Shown piece after piece: positions 36,611 to 47,195 of a stretch of 64,000 nt of DNA. The notes beneath the pieces are model-generated. The model was not told the DNA's origin. It searched no databases and was given only the letters and a program-made list of their open reading frames with translations. Source of the stretch: Girardinichthys multiradiatus (lineage: Eukaryota > Chordata > Actinopteri > Cyprinodontiformes > Goodeidae); contig NC_061812.1 in NCBI RefSeq assembly GCF_021462225.1, positions 43,815,363 to 43,879,362 on the forward strand, written 5' to 3'. The number at the start of each line of letters is the position of its first letter. Position 1 is the stretch's first letter. Both the position numbers and the translations under genes were made by a program.

Positions 36611-39600
36611 AATAACTGCACATGATGGTAATGCAGTTTTTGTAAATGACAGTCATAACATGGTTTGAAAAAAACTTTTAGGTTGCTTCTCTTTTTGTTT
36701 GAGCACCTTTGTCTTTGTCAGGGTCTTGAAAGTGTTGCTGATGCCGAGCAAATCTATTGTTGACTTTGTTCATTCGGCGCGATAAGAATGTCTATAACTT
36801 CCCTGCTACGTTAGAGCAAACACTCTTATCTTGAACGGCCCCTTGTCTTACAGCCCTCCACCGTTCTTCAAAGCTTCCAGGATGTGTCTGGGTGTCGAGG
36901 GAAGGCAGGTGGGTAATGCAAGCAGAAAGTAATGGGTTTATGGGGAAGTGAGCAAATATATGTGTGTGTGTGTGTGTGTGCGCGTGCGTGCATGTGTGTG
37001 TGTGTGAGAGAGTGAGTGTGTGCTGTAGGAGTGTTTTTCTCTGGGATTCTTAATAGTCCTTTCCCTTCAGATGCATCCCTAAAGACCTCCTTTCCCTTTT
37101 GGGTTCTCTGATCTTAGAGATTTCATCAGGCACATTTGCATGAGACAACTAGTGAAAAAGACAAAAAAAAGTTGCAATGAAATGGACAGATTCTTGATAA
37201 AACACACAGAGTAACTCAACTGTTTATTTCTAGACTATTACTTACAAATAAATTTCAAGCTAGTAGGGAATCTTTACAAAAATCTTTAGGATTTTGCAAA
37301 CAAGTAAGTCGAAACAGGTTAAGTCTCCATCATCACACAAGCAATATTCTTCCTCCTTACGCCAAACCGCCAAAGTGGCTTCTTTTGTGGTGCCTGCACC
37401 GTAGAATGAGGAGAGATAGCATCGGCTTGCGTCTACAATCTGTGGCCAATTTTTGACTGACGCACGGCATTATTAGCATGACACAGGCTAAGGAATGAGA
37501 GCTCCCAGATTACAGTTTGCACATTATCTTTGAGCGCTGCTCAAGTCAAGAGCCTGTCAAAACAACAGGTACCCTGGGGATATCACACAGACACACTCCC
37601 ATACACACACAGCCAATGAACACACAGCCAAGACATGGGCTGTCAGGAAGCAGCATAGAGAAACAGATAAAGAACACAAAACTGTGACATTTTTTTCTTA
37701 CTTGGAACATCAGAAAGGACCTTTTTGAACCAGAGAAGAACTTTCTTACCTGCAGAGACAAAGAGAGACAAAGGAAAACAATGTTTAGTGTGTTATTTCA
37801 GAGTGCATGTCAGTTCTCACCTAAATGGATTCATACTCATTCTCACAGGGCGAAACAGAGGGACTGAATGTCCATATTTGGCCATGTGGGTGCTCTTCTT
37901 GTTGCTCTTTGTTTAATGACAGTGCCTGGTTCCAGCTGGTGGACAAAATTCCTCTTACTGCAATTGACTATTATTGTTAACCACACCATACACTAAAAAA
38001 GTCACTTTACTTACATAGCCCTCTTTAACACTAACAATGATTTCAACAAGTGTTTTACTCAATTAAAAAAATCTAACTATAAAAAACAAGAAAACAAAAA
38101 GACAACAAATGAGAACAGCAAGATTTTCAGTATTAAAGACGCTTACATTGAGGTCAAAGAAAGCCCAGATATGGAAAAAAAGGTAGTTAAAAAAAGCAGT
38201 TTTCTGCAATGATGGGAAGACATGTTTGTGGTTCATTCAGGCTAAGAGAGAGTAAGATTTTCAGCAGGTAAAAGAAAGGCTAAGTAGAGCAGCAAAGTTC
38301 CTCTTTATCTTTTAGAGCCAACAACCTGTTATGGAAAATGTTGGATATGGAAATGTTGAAAATCTCAGAGTTAAGGTAATTATTTACATTCTCTAAGGAA
38401 TTCATACAAAAACTGCAGCTTTGGTAATGATAGCTGCAAAGGCAAGCTAAACCATTAAAAAATGCTGAAATCAGCTTTAAATGTTAACTCCATCATTTTG
38501 TCTTTGTATTAAGTGATGGTGAAGCCCTGAAACCCTGCGACTAATCTCATATAGCAGTGTGATTTGACCTCTGCTTCTATTCACTACAGGAATTAAAAAA
38601 AAGTGCAGATAAAAATTGGCAAAAATAATTCTGATCGGTGAATGTTTAGGTCATATTAACTAAATTCCTATATTTATATAGAGGTAATTGCTGAAATAAC
38701 CTGCAGAGTTACCGCTATTTATTGCAATCTATTTAACCATTGTTTTTTTATTATTATTTATAGGATTGCTGCTACCAACAACTGTACTTTTTTAACTGCA
38801 CTTCGAAGGAATAATGTTCCAGTGGTTTCTTTCATTTAAAGCCAAAAACACAATGAGACCGCCACATGTGTGTCATTTCCTTTTTGTAACACCTGAGATG
38901 TGTGAGGCGTTTGCTGGGGAACACAGATTTATGGTTTCTTTTGAGGACTGACCTGCCGATTCTAATTACTGCACATTTTCTTATCAAGGACAAGAATACA
39001 TACAAACTCATTTGTGAAGTAGAAAGAAAAAGGTTTTTGGCAGGTTTCTAGATATAGGTAGCCGTTTTAAATTAAGCAAAAAATAAAAGCATTTCACGCT
39101 GTTTAGAGTATCATCTGATTTTTACTAAACTTCAGACAAACTGCATCAACAAGTTTGCTGTTTGAAGATGCACCTGCAGACCGAATAAAGTTTCTCATGC
39201 ATATGACTAATTTATAAAGCTGATTTTCCTTTTTTTATACAGTAGTTGGCCTTCTGATAAAGCAAAAACTAGCCTACTAATTGGTGCCTCACTTACAAAT
39301 TAGCACATTCACAAAACATTTAAGGCCAGGAGTGAGCCCTTGTGGCTATTTTAGTGTTAAATACTAAAAGGATTAAGGCAACATGCAGGAATTACAAATA
39401 ATCCACAACTGTTAGACCTCTGAGCTGCCACCCAGGTGCAGGATTTATAAAGGGAGATTCCTGACAAACATTTTATGGATAGCCTCTGAGATCGGCCTCG
39501 CTGAGCTTCGTTCCAAGCCTCCTTTTGTGCCACACTGCTAGCTTCATTTATAGCCAGTCGCATCAGAGGCAACTGAAATGGGTTCATCTTTGCAGCCATA

Positions 39601-39689
39601 CGGCAATACAGTTTTGTGAAAGAGGCCATAGGGAGCATTGGGCTAGGGTTCATTTAGTCTAAATGAAGAGATTAGTCAGGGCAAGACAT
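36611..39689. other. Unclassified intronic or flanking DNA
   Basis: Contains the alternating purine-pyrimidine tract at 36956-37006. No exon was recognised, nor any transposon wording beyond the trailing edge of the element at 35000-36610. Confidence 0.4.
36956..37006. repeat. Compound TG/CG microsatellite, strictly alternating
   Basis: 51 bases of unbroken purine-pyrimidine alternation: ATAT, then (TG)n, a CGCGTGCGTGCA core, then (TG)n. This type of tract can adopt left-handed Z-DNA under supercoiling. Confidence 0.9.
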
Positions 39690-40700
39690 CGTCTTGAGTA
39701 GTCATATTTTTCCAAGTCAAGTCTCAAGTCTTTAAGAGTCCAAGTCATTTTCACATTGCACGCATACACTTTAGTTTGCACAATGTATAATATGGCAATA
39801 TATCGTATGCCAATATCAGCGTATGGAATATGCAAAGGACTGCTTGGACACAATATTTGGTAATATACTATGTTTCAAGAGTTTGGCATTTACTCTCTGC
39901 ATGTCTATATGTTTGACCAGTTGAATTGAGACTAATTGCCCTCAAAGCCCACACCTGATCCATATTTTTAGTGGCTGAGAGACTAAACCCCATAGAGAAT
40001 GGAGAGGACATTGGGTAATGGTAAAGAAAAAAATGAGGTTATTCATAATCGAAATCGTCATTTTAATTTTCAGCAACAATATTGTGATTAAATATGTTTG
40101 TGACATTTAACACCTTGTGTGAAAATTCTTAAGGTATAATATGTATCCTATTAGAAATATAAACATGCAACTATGTTCAAAGACAAAACAAAACAAAAAT
40201 AGTCAATTTTTGTCAAATTTCTGAAGTCACTAAAAAATGGGTTACCTTTGAGAGAGACATCTATATAGACATTATTATGGTAAAGACAAACAACAGGTTA
40301 TGATGAACATATCTGATTAATAAATCAAACATGCCCTTAAAACTTTTCTTTGTCAGAGCTGTGGTCTGCTTGCTCAATGGCATCATTAAATATCTCAATT
40401 TAATACTAGTTATTGTCAAAACACTTTACAGAGAACCCATGGAGATTTTATGTAACCAGTCATGTAAACACTATGGAAAACCACAGTAATTCACTCACAT
40501 AATCTACCCATGCCAGTCTACTTTCACTCCTAGTTTCATGAGACAAAAATTGTTCATAATAATCTAGTCACAGACCGAAATTGTAAGTCAAATCTTGAAT
40601 CTTTAGAGCATGACTGCAAGCCAAGTCGGAAATCTTTAGTACTGCGACTTGAGTGCAACTCGAGTCCAAGTTGTAGACTCGAGTCCCCATCTCTGTCCAG
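39690..40700. repeat. Possible non-autonomous element bounded by CAAGTC/GAGTC-rich ends
   Basis: Left block: 'ccaagtcaagtctcaagtct' then 'agagtccaagtcatttt' (39710-39755). Right block: 'gacttgagtgcaactcgagt' then 'gactcgagtccccatctctg' (40650-40697). Both resemble the AAGTC-rich ends of a fish repeat that terminates in 'cagagatggggactcgagt'. The interior is unclassified. Whether the two blocks belong to one insertion is an inference. Confidence 0.4.
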
Positions 40701-42204
40701 TGGTATAAACACAATATATTCCATGTTCTGTTTCTATTCCCTGCACCACTCCTGGTTTTCCAATGTGGGGCTGTAAAGTAACAACATTACAGCAGGCCTT
40801 TAGTTCATGAGAGTGGGGCTGGGCTTCCTCTTAATTCCCTGTCTAATTACTCGTCCGGGCTCACCCTGGGTCTAAGACCCTGTAGGTCCAACTCTAATCC
40901 ATCTCCTCGACCCACATCAAAGAGCGCTGATTACAGGGAGGAGAAGAATGAAGCATGAGGAAGAGTAAACGAGAGACAAGGAAGGATAGGAAAGACGGCA
41001 AGATGAAAAGGAGAAAGGGGGGGGAAACAATGTGGACCGAGCCAGAATTGAAACATATCTTCTCTGTCTCTGTGCTGTCTGGCAGTGTGGTCTATTCAGA
41101 TCCCTGCTGACAGTTCTTGCCTATAGCTCTGCACTTGAGGGTACAAACCATATAAGGCTCTGCTTACATGTGCTGCAGCTGAGAGTGTGAAGCACACTCA
41201 GGAGTATACCCTAAAAGCTCTTTTTTACATTCTTTTGTCACATAAACGGCAGAGTGATTCTCAGAGCGGCAATAAAATCAAGCAGACAAAAATGGCACAA
41301 TGGCAGCACTGTTTCAGCGAACATCTGCGATTTTAAGCGTTTCCATTCTTCCACAGAGACCGCATGAACTCTATCTATTAGAATTTGCCTCACAAATTGT
41401 GTTTCAGATGAGATAAGAGCAGGCTGCAGAAGAACATCAGTGAGAGTGAGCCAACATTTCCAGAATAACAGAGTGCTGTTATCATAACCCCAGACCAGTA
41501 TGTCCAGTGCAATCCATCCTTCTACCTAGGGTCTATGTTAATATTCAAAAGACAAGCCAAATATTTGATGATCTGTAGAGTGGCTATCAACTCTTTCTTC
41601 CAACAGATGTGGCATATATTTCCTGCTTCTTCATGAACCCATCGCCTCCAATGTGCATGAGGTTTTCTTTTTTAAGGGGTAGGCTAGAGGTTCTGATCGC
41701 ATCCCCTTTGAAAAGTAAGTGAATCCTGACGGTGTGCGATACGTCACCTCAACGGTCCTCTAAGCACTTTAATAAACACCATTTTACGCCCACAAATGGA
41801 GGGTTTGGAAAGGGAAGAAGTTGTAAAGAGTAATTTCAAAGTCAGAGTTTGAAGAAGAAGCGAGGAAGAAAACAGATGAGGGGAATGAAGGGAGTAAGAC
41901 AAACTTAAAAGGACCGGGGCTGGCTGGCTCTTTCTTCCTGGCTGTTTCTCTTTCTCCATACCGTGGATGATCCGGGCCTGGAATGAGGCCGCCCACTGGC
42001 TAGACTTGTCTGTCTACAGGTTTAAATTTAGGACGGATCAGGCGCCTAGACAAGTCGACGAGCAGCTTTGCTGACCACCTTATTGTTGTCTTACTCTTAC
42101 CTTTCGCAAAGAAAGAACCGACCACCCAAAAAGTGGTCAAGTCTTGATGCATGTACAGGCTTAGGAATAAGAGGCCCTGTCACATTTGGTATGTGTCTTA
42201 AACA
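40701..42204. other. Unclassified intronic or flanking DNA
   Basis: No exon, RNA gene or recognisable repeat. Confidence 0.35.
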
Positions 42205-42566
42205 AATCCTTTCAACATTTAATCACAAACCACAAACTTTAATGTCATTTGGGATTTCATGTGATAAACGAACACAAAGTAGAGTATATTGTGAAGTGTA
42301 ATGGTTTTCAGCTCCTCTATATGTACTTTACAGCCCACAATGAGTCAAAACTTTATAGAGGTCTTTTGTAGAATGTCTACTAGATGTGTGTACTGTTATT
42401 ATGATTGTTTTTATTGTCAAAACAATTTGGATTTAGAAAGACAATAATAAATTCTTTGCATTCTTTCTTTACATTTTTTTGCACCAATCAAATATAATCC
42501 CAGTAAAACCTGTACTGAGAAAATGTAGAAAAGTTCAAAGGCTAGGAAAACTTTTGCAAGGCACTG
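42205..42566. mobile_element. Internally deleted CAGTGCC-family Tc1-like element
   Basis: The left block 'caaaccacaaactttaatgt' and 'catgtgataaacgaacacaa' and the right block 'aatataatcccagtaaaacc' and 'gaaaagttcaaaggctagg' lead to the perfect tip 'cttttgcaaggcactg', ending at 42566. Almost no transposase sequence separates them, so it is MITE-like. Orientation cannot be assigned. Confidence 0.75.
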
Positions 42567-44995
42567 AACATTTGTAATCTTCATTGTCCTTTATTGGGTT
42601 TACTGTAAAAAAATAAAACCTCTCGATTTTACAGGAGGAGCCAAATGTTTAGTATGACTGATACCAGTAAAAAAAACAAAATAGAGCTTTGCCATCGTCC
42701 AGCGAACAGTTTGCTCTCCTTCGGTTTCAGCAGTGTGCAAATGGCAGTTCAAGCAGTGTTAATGATCATGGTGAGATGCCTTATCAGTGCTTGTGATGTG
42801 GAAAGTCTGACTGGCATGCAAATCGGTAAATAATGCATAATTGTGGTGGTGGGGGGGCTCATTCACGTCTCCTTTCATCAAAGAGGAGAAACCCTGAGGG
42901 TTTCTGTTTACCAGCCATTACTCATTTCCCTGCCGCCTGCATGTTGTGGCACGTTGTACTATCTTTTTCTGTAATTGTGCCTGATTTGCCTGTGCGCTAA
43001 GGGAATGATGAAACAAGGGACAACGCCTGCTGTGTAAACATTTGAATGCTATTTCTGCTCCCGTTGTATCTTTGCTGTTTCCTTTCGATGTCTCAAAAGT
43101 GTCTGTGTTGGGTTCGGAGAAGCGGTGTGGGATGAGGACGTCCGAGGGGAGACGAGCCACAACCTCTGAGGAAAACAGACAGCGTGGAGTCAGTGCAGCT
43201 GTTTCGCCGCAGCCGCAGAGGGGGAGCTTTTAATTGAATGCGAATGCTCAGGCTTTTAATTTGGTCTTGGCCTGAGAAACTCACACACACACGGGGTGGT
43301 TTGTGTAGGTTAAAGGAAGGTGGAGAGGAAGACAGCCCCCTGCCTCATCTTCACCATCAACTCTCTCCCCTTCCCTTCTTCCTCCTCCTCTTTAGCCCGC
43401 ACATCACACGCCTCTAATTACAAGCCATGGGAAAGCAGGGAAAACAACAACATTTTACAACAACAAGACATTGTGATGAGCTTAGATCAAGCCGCAACAT
43501 CCGCTGAGCCTGAAATCAAATTAGGGAGCACAAGCGAGAGTAAAGAAAAAACAGGGAAAAAAAGAGCAAAGAAAAAAAAAAAAAAAACGGAGGCTTGGAT
43601 GTGTAATGAGCAGTTGGGGCAGACACGTGAGGCAGATGCTCTGTATGCGCCGGCTACATTACAAGGCCTGCTTATGTATTCAAACAGCTGTAACCATGTG
43701 ATAACTGCCGGCTGGAAGAGGAGAATGGTGACGTGGAGTCCTTCTACACCCCCCTTCTCCCCCTAACCTTCCAAAGAGGGGGCTCAGTGGAAAACATTGC
43801 ATGAGGAGAGTATGGAAATCTGAGCACAGGGTCATTTTTTGATTCACTAACTCGGAGTGTCTCTGCGACTGGCATGTGGCTTTCATTTCAGCTCTGCTGT
43901 AGGTAACCGAAGGGGGTGTAGACAAAGGAAGGCAGGACACTGAGATAACTGTGCTTCCATCAATTACTTTCATTTTGGATCTAATGAGCTCGTGGGAACG
44001 ATTCCTCCTCGAACTGCTCAGCTGACTTGCCAATGCTGGTAATGAGCACACACAAGCCAGTTGTGCTAACTTCCTTCCTGAAAATGTGGGACTGTTTAAT
44101 GCCACAATGAGACCAGTTTGTTTTTGTAGCAACCCCACCCCCTCCGTGCACATGTGCACACATGACACACATGACACACACGCACTTAACAACACAAACA
44201 CAAGCAAACAGGCAGCGGGAATGCGGATTTTGTGTACCCATCCATGAAAAGCACACACAGTCGGCGCTCCTCCATACCACAGGCCCAGAAACAGAGCACC
44301 CTTTTTTTTTTTTTTTATTTAAACAGAGAGCACTAACTCATGGGTCTGCTGTTAAATCGCCCCAGGCCATGGTGGCGGTGTGAGGGCTAAAGGCACATAA
44401 ACACCAGACGACAATGAGGAGACTGACCAGAGTGCACGCTTGTGTCATTCAAACCATCTTTACGACCCTATTCCCACATGCCGCAGGGCAAAGCTGGAAA
44501 ACAATAGGTTTACTTTGCACCACTTGCATTCTGCCAAGTAGGCATAAGATGGTCTGGGATTATAATATGCCAAGGTTTAAGAATAGTTACATTACCAAAA
44601 CACCCAAAATGTTCTGCCATACCTTGCCTGCAGGTTAAAGTCTAATTTGGAGATACCAGAAAAAAAGTGCCTTTCTCTGGCCATATGAAATGTAGGTTAT
44701 GGCAGCACTTCCCTGCCTATTGCTGACTGGTTTCAAGAAAAACAAACTTGCGTTGACTGTTTAGAAAAACTCCTGGTCACAAAAAATCTAGGCATAGCAT
44801 AGAAAATAAAAATCCTCTTCAATGGGACATCTACAACTGAGTGAAACACTATTAAGTCAGAGGAAGCACAAAAGCTGTAAGAATTTAAGATATGTCTGCA
44901 GATCATTCAGGCTGCAGTAGAGTGACAGTAAGAGAGAGCAAAACTTACAGATAACAGGAAGATTGAATGGAGCACAGTAAAAGACATGTTTTGTA
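42567..44995. other. Unclassified intronic or flanking DNA
   Basis: Holds an A16 run (43572-43587) and a T-run (44302-44316). Several open frames (up to 192 codons on the minus strand) overlap one another and have no recognisable domain. Around 42918-43165 the minus strand has an acceptor-like TTTTCCTCAG before an 80-codon open frame, but no donor or homology supports an exon. Confidence 0.4.
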
Positions 44996-45080
44996 CAGCC
45001 CCAAATCCAATAAATTTGGGACGTTGTGTAAAACGACAATAAAAACAAAATACAATGATTTGCAAATCCTGTTCAACCTA

Positions 45081-46648
45081 CAGGTCCTTCTCAAAAAATT
45101 AGCATATTGTGATAAAGTTCATTATTTTCCATAATGTCACGATGAAAATTTAACATTCATATATTTTAGATTCATTGCACACTAACTGAAATATTTCAGG
45201 TCTTTTATTGTCTTAATACGGATGATTTTGGCATTCAGCTCATGAAAACCCAAAATTCCTATCTCACAAAATTAGCATATCATCAAAAGGGTCTCTAAAC
45301 AAGCTATGAACCTAATCATCTGAATCAACGAGTTAACTCTAAACACCTGCAAAAGATTCCTGAGGCCTTTAAAACTCCCAGCCTGGTTCATCACTCAAAA
45401 CCCCAATCATGGGCAAGACTGCCGACCTGACTGCTGTCCAGAAGGCCACTATTGGCACCCTCAAGCAAGAGGGTAAGACACAGAAAGACATTTCTGAACG
45501 AATAGGCTGTTCCCAGAGTGCTGTATCAAGGCACCTCAGTGGGAAGTCTGTGGGAAGGAAAAAGTGTGTCAGAAAACGCTGCACAACGAGAAGAGGTGAC
45601 CGGACCCTGAGGAAGATTGTGGAGAAGGGCCGATTCCAGACCTTGGGGGACCTGTGGAAGCAGTGGACTGAGTCTGGAGTAGAAACATCCAGAGCCACCG
45701 TGCACAAGCGTGTGCAGGAAATGGGCTACAGGTGCCGCATTCCCCAGACCTGGGCTACAAAGAAGCAGCAATGGACTGTTGCTCAGTGGTCCAAAGTACT
45801 TTTTTCGGATGAAAGCAAATTCTGCATGTCATTCGGAAATCAAGGTGCCAGAGTCTGGAGGAAGACTGGGGAGAAGGAAATGCCAAAATGCCAGAAGTCC
45901 AGTGTCAAGTACCCACAGTCAGTGATGGTCTGGGGTGCCGTGTCAGCTGCTGGTGTTGGTCCACTGTGTTTTATCAAGGGCAGGGTCAATGCAGCTAGCT
46001 ATCAGGAGATTTTGGAGCACTTCATGCTTCCATCTGCTGAAAAGCTTTATGGAGATGAAGATTTCATTTTTCAGCACGACCTGGCACCTGCTCACAGTGC
46101 CAAAACCACTGGTAAATGGTTTACTGACCATGGTATCACTGTGCTCAATTGGCCTGCCAACTCTCCTGACCTGAACCCCATAGAGAATCTGTGGGATATT
46201 GTGAAGAGAACGTTGAGAGACTTAAGACCCAACACTCTGGATGAGCTAAAGGCCGCTATCGAAGCATCCTGGGCCTCCATAAGACCTCAGCAGTGCCACA
46301 GGCTGATTGCCTCCATGCCACGCCGCATTGCAGCAGTCATTTCTGCAAAAGGATTCCCGACCAAGTATTGAGTGCATAACAGTACATGATTATTTGAAGG
46401 TTGACGTTTTTTGTATTAAAAACACTTTTCTTTTATTGGTCGGATGAATTATGCTAATTTTGTGAGATAGGAATTTTGGGTTTTCATGAGCTGCATGCCA
46501 CAATCATCCGTATTAAGACAATAAAAGACCTGAAATATTTCAGTTAGTGTGCAATGAATCTAAAATATATGAATATTAAATTTTCATCATTACATTATAG
46601 AAAATAATAAACTTTATCACAATATGCTAATTTTTTGAGAAGGACCTG
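45081..46648 (+). mobile_element. Tc1-like transposon with an uninterrupted transposase ORF (family B)
   Basis: A 1,568-bp element with TA at 45079-45080 and 46649-46650. Terminal inverted repeats of about 200 bp (45081-45280 and 46450-46648) differ at only about seven positions by eye. Each repeat has an outer and an inner copy of a 'aaaattagcatat' motif (45096-45108 and 45268-45280 at the left). This is the IR/DR arrangement in which Tc1-type transposase binds two direct repeats per end. One gene fills the interior. It is the best-preserved mobile element in the window. Confidence 0.95.
45409..46371 (+). CDS. Tc1-family DD34E transposase, open but with a linker deletion
   Basis: A 320-residue cut-and-paste transposase. 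Residues about 8-45 form the first helix-turn-helix (KATIGTLKQEGKTQKDISERI). A second DNA-binding unit spans about 65-110, with a basic GRKK/RKR stretch at 49-62. Catalytic residues fit DD34E: Asp134 (VLFSDESKF), Asp224 (IFQHDLAPAHS), and Glu259 (SPDLNPIENLW), with 34 residues between the last two. Between residues 113 and 116 the chain jumps from CRIPQ to TWATKKQQWTVAQW. The sister family at 5381 has about 14 more residues there (KPLL..., KQKR), so an in-frame 42-bp deletion has probably removed part of the linker and basic region. Length is therefore slightly short for Tc1 transposases (about 335-345). The gene could still be expressed, but activity is doubtful. No intron or host promoter was seen. 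Confidence 0.93.
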   Translation: MGKTADLTAVQKATIGTLKQEGKTQKDISERIGCSQSAVSRHLSGKSVGRKKCVRKRCTTRRGDRTLRKIVEKGRFQTLGDLWKQWTESGVETSRATVHKRVQEMGYRCRIPQTWATKKQQWTVAQWSKVLFSDESKFCMSFGNQGARVWRKTGEKEMPKCQKSSVKYPQSVMVWGAVSAAGVGPLCFIKGRVNAASYQEILEHFMLPSAEKLYGDEDFIFQHDLAPAHSAKTTGKWFTDHGITVLNWPANSPDLNPIENLWDIVKRTLRDLRPNTLDELKAAIEASWASIRPQQCHRLIASMPRRIAAVISAKGFPTKY

Positions 46649-46651
46649 TAT

Positions 46652-47190
46652 ATGCTCAGGAGGCACAGCCTTAAAAACAGACATCATTCTGTAACAGATA
46701 TTACCAGGTGGGCTCAGGAACACTTCAGAAAACCATTGTCAATTAACACAGTTCATCGCTACATCTACAAGTCCAAGTTAAAATCCTATCATGCAAAGGG
46801 AAAGCCATAGATCTACAACACCCAGACACGCTGCCGGCTTCTCTGGGCCGAGCTCAACTGAGATGGACTGACGCAAAGTGGAAAAGTGTGCTGTGGTTGA
46901 CAAGTCCACATTTCAAATTGTTTTTGGAAATCATGGATGTCGTGTCCTCTAGGCCAAAGAGGAAAAGGACTGTCCGTACTGTTATTAAAGCCAGCATCTG
47001 TGATGGTATGGGGTGTGTTATTACCCATGTCATCATGGGTAACTTGCATATCTGTGAAGGTGCCATTAATGGTGAAAGGTACATACAGGTTTTGGAGCAA
47101 CATCTGCTGCCATCCAAGCAACGCCTTTTTTCAGGGATATCCCTGCTTTTTTCAGCAAGACAATGCCAAGCCACAATAGAGATTTTTTTT
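46652..47190 (+). pseudogene. Tc1/mariner-like transposase remnant of the host element
   Basis: Frame-shifting plus-strand phrases read as a Tc1-like transposase: LRWTDAKWKSVLW (just before the first catalytic Asp, which is lost), then KASICDGMGCV (consensus KPASVMVWGC). They continue with GNLHICEGAINGERYIQVLEQHLLPSKQR and a FQQDNAKP-like block (second Asp) near 47150-47175. Stops and frameshifts are frequent. The N-terminus and everything after the second Asp are missing. It belongs to the element whose left terminus is at 44996. Confidence 0.78.
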
Positions 47191-47195
47191 AGTGT

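Larger units (their letters stand above)
44996..47195 (+). mobile_element. Old Tc1/mariner-like element split by an intact-ORF Tc1
   Basis: The left terminus 'cagccccaaatccaataaat', then 'ttgggacgttgtgtaaaacg' and 'acaatgatttgcaaatcctg', starts at 44996 after TA (44994-44995). It stops at 'ttcaaccta' (45080), where the younger element at 45081-46648 begins. Directly after that element, from 46651, the older one continues with 5' deleted transposase sequence to about 47195. The joined empty site reads '...caacctatatgctcagg', consistent with a single inserted element plus TA duplication. No right terminus was found. Confidence 0.8.

Noticed and set aside
42918..43165. Possible minus-strand exon after an acceptor-like TTTTCCTCAG
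   Set aside because: No donor at a sensible place and no match to PDZRN proteins or anything else I recognise.
43320..43766. 148-codon plus-strand open frame with a lysine run
   Set aside because: The lysines come from an A16 homopolymer, with no homology recognised and opposing frames equally open.
43680..44258. 192-codon minus-strand open frame
   Set aside because: No recognisable protein. Its Cys/Val/His-rich stretch comes from a CACA-rich repeat, so it is likely chance.
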